This document shows, piece after piece, positions 15,554 through 20,104 of a stretch of 20,104 nt of DNA (position 1 is the stretch's first letter; every line of letters begins with the position of its first letter). The notes beneath the pieces are model-generated. The model searched no databases. It was given only the letters and a program-made list of their open reading frames with translations, and was not told the DNA's origin. Both the position numbers and the translations under genes were made by a program. This DNA comes from CAZGAQ01 sp964523405 (GTDB lineage Bacteria > Planctomycetota > Phycisphaerae > UBA1845 > Fen-1342). The DNA lies in NCBI GenBank assembly GCA_964523405.1, contig CAZGAQ010000057.1, positions 1-20,104 on the forward strand, read 5' to 3'.

Positions 15554-15979
15554 ATGTCCCGTTGTGCCGGCTTCTTCGTTCTGCTTTTTGCGACCGCGAT
15601 GGCCGTGGCTCAGTCCGCCGACACCACCGGCTGGCAGGAAATCGACGCCTGCGGCGTGCTCACTCAGGGCGGCGGATGCGTCCTGTTTGAGGGCTCCGGC
15701 GGCAAGTACGTCGTCGCCGGCGACACCGGCGACTTCAAGTTCGGTGATGCCGTCCGCGTCGTCGGCACACTCGACCCCAACTGCACGACGATCTGCTCCG
15801 ACGCCGACGGCTGCATCCGCGGCGCCACACTCTACGACCCCGCCCGCCTTCCGTGCGGCACCAAGCTCCCCAACTTCCCCGCCGACATCCTCACCAACGC
15901 CTGCACCGCCGCCAGTGCCGCCCTGCTGATCGGCACCCTCACCGGCCTCAAACTGACCAGCCCGCGTCGCAGACGCTAG
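15554..15979 (+). CDS. Small exported cysteine-patterned protein, function unknown
   Basis: The protein is 141 residues. The ATG at 15554 has AGGAG 7 bases upstream, and an N-terminal signal peptide is clear (hydrophobic 5-18, likely cleavage after A-V-A-Q near 20). After the signal peptide there are seven cysteines (33, 42, 77, 81, 87, 101, 117). The segment G-V-L-T-Q-G-G-G-C-V-L-F (34-45), then G-D-A-V-R-V-V-G-T-L-D-P-N-C (64-77) and C-S-D-A-D-G-C-I (81-88), resembles small secreted proteins I recall from planctomycetes, with an OB-like short beta fold. The C-terminus is a hydrophobic stretch (118-131) followed by S-P-R-R-R-R, like a sorting or tail-anchor signal, but without a P-E-P motif. 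It is alone on the plus strand between minus-strand genes. I do not assign a function. Confidence 0.75.
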   Translation: MSRCAGFFVLLFATAMAVAQSADTTGWQEIDACGVLTQGGGCVLFEGSGGKYVVAGDTGDFKFGDAVRVVGTLDPNCTTICSDADGCIRGATLYDPARLPCGTKLPNFPADILTNACTAASAALLIGTLTGLKLTSPRRRR

Positions 15980-16410
15980 TGTAGTGTCTCATTCAACGTG
16001 CAACGTACGGGACAGGGGAGCATGGGCCTCCGGCCCGTTGCAGCCAGCCGGGACACCTGCGCTCCGCAACAGCGAGCGATTGCAGTAACTGTGAGTCACT
16101 CCGCTAGCGCAGCCCCAGTAGGGTTGGTCTACCGGCTGCGCAGCGTGCCCCCACACGAGGTCCGCGCGTCGCGTCGGCCCCCTGGCCGACGTCGCCCGCA
16201 TCCTTCACTCCGTCCCCCCCCACCCCAAAAACGTCGTCCACCGTATTGCTGCGCGGCGGCAACGGCCGCACAAAAGGCTCCCGCCGCCGGCTCACCACGG
16301 CAAACAGCCCGTCCGGCCGGCGCAGCACCGACGTCACGCGACCCGTCACACCTTCATCCATCCGGTGAACCCCGTCGTCCGTCGCCCGCGCAACTCCTCA
16401 CTCCAGCGCC
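15980..16410. other. 431-base stretch without a convincing gene
   Basis: It lies between two convergent genes (the small exported protein on plus, the TPR protein on minus). A minus-strand frame from 16361 to 16104 (85 residues, starting M-D-E-G-V-T-G-R-V) is open but has no ribosome site, and its second half loses protein-like composition; I do not call it. The left part (about 15990-16140) contains a hairpin GGGCC-TCC-GGCCC (16024-16036), and read on the minus strand gives G-V-P-A-G-C-N-G-P-E-A-H-A-P, again like a dispersed noncoding repeat known to me from related genomes. A decayed gene or repeat remnants are both possible. Confidence 0.45.
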
Positions 16411-17751
16411 CTACGGCCTCGCCGCGGCCTTCCGCAATTTCTCCGCCCGCTCCCGCAGCGGCGCCGCGTCGTCCGGCCGCTTCGCCGCCTCCAGCATCGT
16501 CGCGTAGTCCTCCAGCAACGTAGCAATGATGGGGTCGTCCGGCTCCAGGACCTTCTCCACGATCGCCAGCGCCTGCTTGTACAAGGGCTCCGCGCGCTCG
16601 TACTGTCCCTGCCGCGCGTACAGCGACCCCAGGTTATACAGCGTGTTCGCCACGTCGCGGTGCTCCGCCCCCAGCGCCTGCTCGCGAATCCGCACCGCCC
16701 GCTTGTACAGCCCCTCGGCCTCCGCATACCGGCCGCACCGCACGTACTCCATCGCCAGGCAGTTCACCGTCGTCGCCACGTCCGGATGGTCCACGCCCAG
16801 CGCCTTTTCCCGGATCGCCAGCGCCCGCTGCAGCAGCCGTTCCGCCTCCTCGTGCTGGCCCTGCCGGCGACACAGATCGGCCCAGTCCTCCAGGCTGTCC
16901 GAAACCGCGCGGTGCTCCTTCCCCAGCGCCTTCTCCTCGATCACCACCGCCCGCTTGAACATCGGCACGGCCTGGTCCGCCTTGCCCACTTGCCCATATG
17001 CCACAGCTAGGTGCCGCAGGCTGGCCGCTAGATCAGGATGCTCCGGTCCTACCGCCTTCTCCGTCGACGCGAGCGCCCGCTTGAACATGCCCTCCGCTCG
17101 CTCCCACTGGCCCCGACTGCCGTACACGCTGCCCAGGTTGTGCAGCAGGCTGGCTAGGCTCGGCTGGTCGCCGTCCGTGTTTTCCTCCCGAATGGCCAGC
17201 GCCCGCTCCAGCAGGGGCTCGGCCTCGTCGTACCTGCTCTGCCGGCAGTACAGGCTACCGAGGTTGGTCAACGCCAACGCCACGCCCACGCGATACTTGC
17301 TGACGGACTTCTCCGCGGTCGCCAGGGCACTCTTGTACAGCGACTCAGCCTGACGATACGCGCCTTTCTCGGCATACACCGACGCCAGATTGCCCATCGC
17401 GATGGCCACGTTGGGATCATCGCTCCCCCACGCTTCCTTCATGATCGCTAGGCCGCGCTTCAAGAGCGCTTCGGACTGCTCGTACTTGCCCTGGTCAAAG
17501 CACAATGTGCCCAGGCTGTTCAGGCTGATGCCGAGGCGCGCATCCCTGGGCCCGAACTGCTCTGCGAGCGCGAGTGCCCGCCTGTATTCCTCCTCCGCGT
17601 CCCCGAAGCGTCCCGCGCGCCGGGCCGTGCTCCCCGCGTCCATGTGCACCTTCCACGCCGCTTCCTGGCCCCACGCCGTCGAAACGCACAGCAGCCCCAC
17701 CACCGCCCACAACCGCCCCGGGCCCAATGGCATGCCACTGCGCAGCGCCAT
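16411..17751 (-). CDS. Exported tetratricopeptide-repeat protein (kinesin-light-chain type)
   Basis: The chosen ATG at 17751 has GAGGAG 4 bases upstream and opens a signal peptide (hydrophobic 13-24, cleavage near T-A-W-G-Q, 25-29), giving 446 residues. An ATG at 17778 would lengthen the leader by nine residues and is also possible. From about residue 44 to 420 there are nine consecutive TPRs of exactly 42 residues, the kinesin-light-chain type (A-E-x-L-x-x-R-A-L-A-I-x-E-K-x-L-G-x-x-H-P-D-V-A-x-x-L-x-N-L-x-x-x-Y), plus a partial tenth. There is no catalytic domain. It is probably a periplasmic or surface scaffold that binds another protein; the partner is unknown. It lies 253 bases from the next gene upstream and is not visibly in an operon. 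Confidence 0.88.
   Translation of the reverse strand: MALRSGMPLGPGRLWAVVGLLCVSTAWGQEAAWKVHMDAGSTARRAGRFGDAEEEYRRALALAEQFGPRDARLGISLNSLGTLCFDQGKYEQSEALLKRGLAIMKEAWGSDDPNVAIAMGNLASVYAEKGAYRQAESLYKSALATAEKSVSKYRVGVALALTNLGSLYCRQSRYDEAEPLLERALAIREENTDGDQPSLASLLHNLGSVYGSRGQWERAEGMFKRALASTEKAVGPEHPDLAASLRHLAVAYGQVGKADQAVPMFKRAVVIEEKALGKEHRAVSDSLEDWADLCRRQGQHEEAERLLQRALAIREKALGVDHPDVATTVNCLAMEYVRCGRYAEAEGLYKRAVRIREQALGAEHRDVANTLYNLGSLYARQGQYERAEPLYKQALAIVEKVLEPDDPIIATLLEDYATMLEAAKRPDDAAPLRERAEKLRKAAARP
16492..17622 (-). repeat. Nine tandem 126-bp units encoding 42-residue TPRs
   Basis: The TPR array shows at the DNA level as diverged 126-base units without indels. The constant unit length suggests growth by whole-unit duplication. 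The two central units (K-A-D-Q-A-V-P-M-F-K-R-A-V and H-E-E-A-E-R-L-L-Q-R-A-L) are clearly diverged from each other, so the array is not very recent. Confidence 0.8.
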
Positions 17752-18004
17752 CACTCTCCTCGCTCGACTCACGCACATATCCTCATTGAGCCTACCCCTC
17801 CGCCGACGCACATACAAGCCGCTTCTGCCCCACACAGCGCCTGTCGGCGCCCCATTTGCTGGGCGCTCGGAAAGCGGCGCGGCCCCTTCGCCGATAGACA
17901 CGGCAGATAACGTCACGCATCCCGGCTCCGCCAGTTGCATCCGACCCGGCCCGGAAATCTCGCGGTTGGCCCGCATCGCCGCGCGAGCCGTCCCCGCGCC
18001 CCCC
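17752..18004. other. Intergenic gap upstream of the TPR gene
   Basis: No gene is convincing here. The TPR frame stays open up to 18030, but the leader would be Arg/Pro/Gly-rich without similarity to the mature protein, so I treat these 253 bases as upstream region, probably holding the TPR promoter. No clear promoter boxes were found. Confidence 0.4.
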
Positions 18005-18235
18005 TCACTCCCACCCACTCTCCAGCTCATACTCCGACTCGGCCTGCCGCACCGCCTCTTCGCGCGTCATGTGGCACGTGTCGGTCACGAATGCACCGTC
18101 TGCTGCATAGCGCAGCAGATAAAACAGGCCGTCCTCTTCACGGATTTCGACAACCGCCGCCAAGTCCCGTACTTCCCGCCCACCGACGATGTGCCGCGTT
18201 GGACCTTTGACGCATTTGATCTTCGCTCGCATCAT
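18005..18235 (-). CDS. Small conserved-looking hypothetical protein
   Basis: The product is 76 residues. An ATG pair at 18235/18232 is preceded by GAGGG; an in-frame start at 18301 would add an Arg/Gly-rich leader that looks like untranslated sequence. The body is compact, charged and protein-like: a beta-hairpin (A-A-V-V-E-I-R-E-E-D-G-L-F-Y-L-L-R-Y, 26-43), then D-G-A-F-V-T-D-T-C-H (46-55) and an acidic helix with A-E-S-E-Y (65-69). This layout recalls small uncharacterised proteins with a Y-L-x-Y...T-D-T-x-H...A-x-x-Q-A-E-x-E-Y pattern found in several phyla. No signal peptide or membrane segment is present. The function is unknown. It lies 230 bases downstream of tRNA-Val on the same strand. 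Confidence 0.65.
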   Translation of the reverse strand: MMRAKIKCVKGPTRHIVGGREVRDLAAVVEIREEDGLFYLLRYAADGAFVTDTCHMTREEAVRQAESEYELESGWE

Positions 18236-18465
18236 CCGCACCCTCTCTGTGGCGTACGCCGCTGCACGCCCGCGACCGGAGCATTCCGCCTCCCCGCGCA
18301 CATCCCGCCAGCCTACCGATCGCAGCGGTCAGCCGTGCTGCGCCCACCGCCCGACTCGACGCGTGACACCGGGTCCCACTGCCTTTCTCGACAAGCCGCT
18401 CCCCCAAACGCACGACGGCCGGGCCCGCATACTCTGCAAACCCAGCCGCCTAAAAGACTTACGAG

Positions 18466-18539
18466 TGGGCGTTACAGGACTCGAACCTGTGACCTCATCC
18501 GTGTGAAGGATGCGCTCTAGCCAACTGAGCTAAACGCCC
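18466..18539 (-). tRNA. tRNA-Val (anticodon CAC)
   Basis: A 74-base cloverleaf on the minus strand. The acceptor stem GGGCGTT pairs fully with AACGCCC, the discriminator is A, the D arm is GCTC...GAGC, and the anticodon stem CATCC/GGATG holds the loop TTCACAC, giving anticodon CAC (codon GUG). The variable loop is 5 bases and the T arm is ACAGG-TTCGAGT-CCTGT. The 3' CCA is not encoded, so it must be added by the CCA-adding enzyme. GUG is a favoured valine codon in high-GC genomes. Confidence 0.97.
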
Positions 18540-18847
18540 ATGCGCCCGCCAGTTCCAAGCCAAACCTGACGGGCCGATCATCGTACCATTTTCCCCGCCC
18601 GGCGCCCCCGCGTCAAGGGCCTATCGTCCCTCGCCCGACCACCGCCGCTCCGCCGTGCCTTCCCTCTCGCCACGCCCCATGCTGCATCCGCCGCCCACAT
18701 GCGGTAGATTCTCTCTCATGTCCGCGCCGGCCGCAGCCCGGACACCGGCACGCGCCCCGCGCGCCCGACCAGTGCGGCCCGTTGCACCGGCGGCCTGACG
18801 CCTCCACGACGCGCCGCGTCGACCACCGTGCTACCCCGGAGATCTGT
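18540..18847. other. Intergenic region between tRNA-Val and lpxA
   Basis: These 308 bases separate the minus-strand tRNA from plus-strand lpxA, so both upstream regions must lie here. A 26-codon Ala/Pro/Arg frame starting at 18718 is very probably not a gene. TAGATT at 18705-18710 is a possible -10 for lpxA with no recognisable -35. No repeats were found. Confidence 0.45.
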
Positions 18848-19660
18848 ATGCCCATTCATCCGACTGCGATTGTGGACCGCACCGCCGAGATCGACCCCAC
18901 CGCCGACATCGGCGCCTACGCCGTCGTCGAGCCCGACGTCCGCATCGGCCCCGAAGTCCGCCTCTATCCGCACGCCTACATCTCGCGCGGCACTACCCTC
19001 GGCCCCCGCTGCCAGATTCATCCCTTCGCCGTCGTCGGCCACCTGCCCCAGGACCTCAAGTTCTCCGGCGAGCCGACCTACACCGAGGTCGGCGCCGACA
19101 CCGTCGTCCGCGAGCACGCCACCATCCACCGCGGCACCATGCCCGGTAGCAAGACCCTCGTCGGCCACCACTGCTACATCATGGCCACCGGCCACATCGG
19201 CCATAATTGCACCGTCGGAAACCACGTCATCATCGCCAACGCCGGCCTCATCGGTGGACACATTACCCTCGGCGACCGCGCCTTTGTGAGCGGCTGCGCC
19301 GTCATCCACCAGTTCACCCGCATCGGCGAACTCGCCATGATCGGCGGCGGCTGTCGCGTTACCAAAGATGTGCCCCCATTCATGATCGTCGGCCCCCAAG
19401 GCCCCTTCAACGTCAACGTCGTCGGCCTCCGCCGCGCCGGCTACTCCAGCGAGGAACGCCTCGAACTGCGCGAGTGCTTCCGCATCTTGTATCGCGAGGA
19501 GACCTTCTTCCCGCGCGCGATCGAACGCGTCGCCGAAAAAGTGCGCACCGCCCCCGGCCGCCGACTCGTCGAGTTCCTCCAAGCCCCGTCCAAACGCGGC
19601 TACCTGCGCAAACGCCGCGCCGGCGACGGCGCCCGCGAGGAGGTGGACGACCTCACGTGA
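18848..19660 (+). CDS. lpxA: Acyl-ACP:UDP-N-acetylglucosamine O-acyltransferase LpxA
   Basis: LpxA catalyses the first step of lipid A synthesis, transfer of a 3-hydroxyacyl chain from ACP to UDP-GlcNAc in the cytosol. The 270 residues match the family's usual length of about 260-275. The ATG at 18848 has GGAG 6 bases upstream. The left-handed beta-helix hexapeptide repeats start at once (I-H-P-T-A-I-V-D) and continue to about 180. The catalytic His119 is in H-I-G-H-N-C-T-V-G-N-H, the position of E. coli His125; other active-site histidines line up at 116, 138 and 154 (I-H-Q-F). The motif D-V-P-P-F-M-I (174-180) and N-V-V-G-L-R-R-A-G (190-198) lead into the C-terminal helical domain. The C-terminus adds a charged tail. 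The stop overlaps the next gene's GTG. lpxD, lpxC and fabZ are not next to it in the window. Confidence 0.97.
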   Translation: MPIHPTAIVDRTAEIDPTADIGAYAVVEPDVRIGPEVRLYPHAYISRGTTLGPRCQIHPFAVVGHLPQDLKFSGEPTYTEVGADTVVREHATIHRGTMPGSKTLVGHHCYIMATGHIGHNCTVGNHVIIANAGLIGGHITLGDRAFVSGCAVIHQFTRIGELAMIGGGCRVTKDVPPFMIVGPQGPFNVNVVGLRRAGYSSEERLELRECFRILYREETFFPRAIERVAEKVRTAPGRRLVEFLQAPSKRGYLRKRRAGDGAREEVDDLT

Positions 19661-20088
19661 GAGTCCTCATCGCCCCGGACAAGTTCAAGGATGCGCTGGC
19701 GGCCGATGCCGTGGCCGCAGCCCTCGCCGCCGGCGTACGCGACGCAGACCCGGATGCGGACCTCCGAACTTGCCCCCTCGGCGACGGCGGCGAAGGCACC
19801 GGCCACATCCTCGCCACCACCCTCCGCGCCGCGCCCCAGTCGACGGAAGTCCTCGACCCGCTCACCCGCCCCCGCCGCGCCACCTGGTGGCTGCAAACCA
19901 AGCCGCCCCGGGCGACGCCCCCAGCCGCGTCTCCCAACCTCCCCACCGCCATCATCGAGCTGGCCGAAGCTTCCGGCCTCGCCCTCCTTCGTCCCGCCGA
20001 ACGCGACGCCCTCCACACCACCAGCTACGGCACCGGCCAGCTCCTCCAGGCCGCCCTCGCGCGCCGCGTCTACTCGAGCCTCCTCTGA
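19657..20088 (+). CDS. Glycerate kinase, interrupted by TGA near right edge
   Basis: This is a glycerate kinase (DKFK-type, GarK/GlxK family), which phosphorylates D-glycerate. Only 143 codons precede a TGA, while the family is about 370-380 residues. The GTG at 19657 overlaps the lpxA stop (GTGA). Family motifs are intact: V-L-I-A-P-D-K-F-K-D-A-L (3-14), L-G-D-G-G-E-G-T (41-48), A-I-I-E-L-A-E-A-S-G-L-A-L (98-110) and T-T-S-Y-G-T-G-Q-L-L (121-130). After the TGA the same frame reads V-G-G-S-D up to the window edge, near where the family has G-x-G-G-S-A. The TGA may therefore replace a Gly codon (GGA) by mutation or sequencing error, or the contig end may be faulty. Residues 71-95 (R-P-R-R-A-T-W-W...) look irregular. 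Confidence 0.75.
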   Translation: MRVLIAPDKFKDALAADAVAAALAAGVRDADPDADLRTCPLGDGGEGTGHILATTLRAAPQSTEVLDPLTRPRRATWWLQTKPPRATPPAASPNLPTAIIELAEASGLALLRPAERDALHTTSYGTGQLLQAALARRVYSSLL

Positions 20089-20099
20089 GTCGGAGGCTC
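20076..20099. repeat. 8-bp inverted repeat at the right window edge
   Basis: GAGCCTCC (20076-20083) and GGAGGCTC (20092-20099) are perfect reverse complements around the 8-base loop TCTGAGTC, which contains the TGA that interrupts the glycerate kinase frame. It may be a genuine hairpin, or an inverted artefact at a contig end. Confidence 0.6.
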
Positions 20100-20104
20100 C
20101 GACA

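Noticed and set aside
16104..16361. 85-codon minus-strand frame downstream of the TPR gene
   Set aside because: The first 50 residues look protein-like, but there is no ribosome site, a TGA lies just upstream in frame and the second half loses protein character. It is kept only as a possible remnant.
18718..18801. Short Ala/Pro/Arg frame between tRNA-Val and lpxA as a leader peptide
   Set aside because: It has no ribosome site and its composition is that of random GC-rich DNA.
18716..19582. A minus-strand 288-codon Ala/Gly/Asp-rich frame opposite lpxA
   Set aside because: Its composition mirrors the hexapeptide codons of lpxA; there is no ribosome site and lpxA is certain.

Overview
The window is high-GC, Gram-negative chromosomal DNA that most resembles a planctomycete (Planctomycetota, possibly Phycisphaerae or a relative). 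This rests on three things: a large exported protein carrying many D-C-N-x-N-G-x-P-D-E-C-D loops and a C-terminal pair of V-N-W-R-D-I-D modules, a cysteine-patterned small exported protein of a kind I associate with planctomycetes, and lpxA, which implies lipid A and an outer membrane. Both ends are cut inside genes, and the right end may be a contig end. The lineage is inference; no rRNA or marker tree is available here.

Left part (1-8637, all minus strand): a Tad/Flp (type IVc) pilus locus. In transcription order it holds the Flp pilin, the prepilin peptidase CpaA, a TadE-like minor pilin, CpaB/RcpC, the secretin CpaC/RcpA, a TadG-like protein with a large interrupted von Willebrand A domain, the atypical MinD-like ATPase CpaE/TadZ and the motor ATPase CpaF/TadA, which runs off the left edge. 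TadB/TadC platform proteins would be expected further left. Two start/stop overlaps (cpaA-tadE and cpaB-cpaC) tie the operon together. A 10-bp hairpin between flp and cpaA could allow excess pilin over machinery.

Middle (8982-15224, minus strand): a fused 3-dehydroquinate dehydratase/shikimate dehydrogenase (two consecutive shikimate-pathway steps), a 1054-residue exported BNR/EF-loop/PA14/dockerin-like protein, and an aldo/keto reductase.

Right part (15225-20104): a repeat-bearing intergenic region; a small plus-strand exported protein with a hydrophobic-plus-Arg tail; a 431-base stretch without a convincing gene; an exported protein built of nine 42-residue TPRs; a small conserved-looking hypothetical; tRNA-Val(CAC); and, on the plus strand, lpxA overlapping a glycerate kinase gene that meets an in-frame TGA 16 bases before the window ends.

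No mobile element, CRISPR array, phage gene or obvious defence system was seen. The most distinctive material is the interrupted-VWA TadG in the pilus locus, the modular surface protein, the repeat-rich intergenic DNA near 15.3-16.4 kb, and the odd right edge. Very long open frames opposite the real genes are a by-product of high GC and were not annotated.
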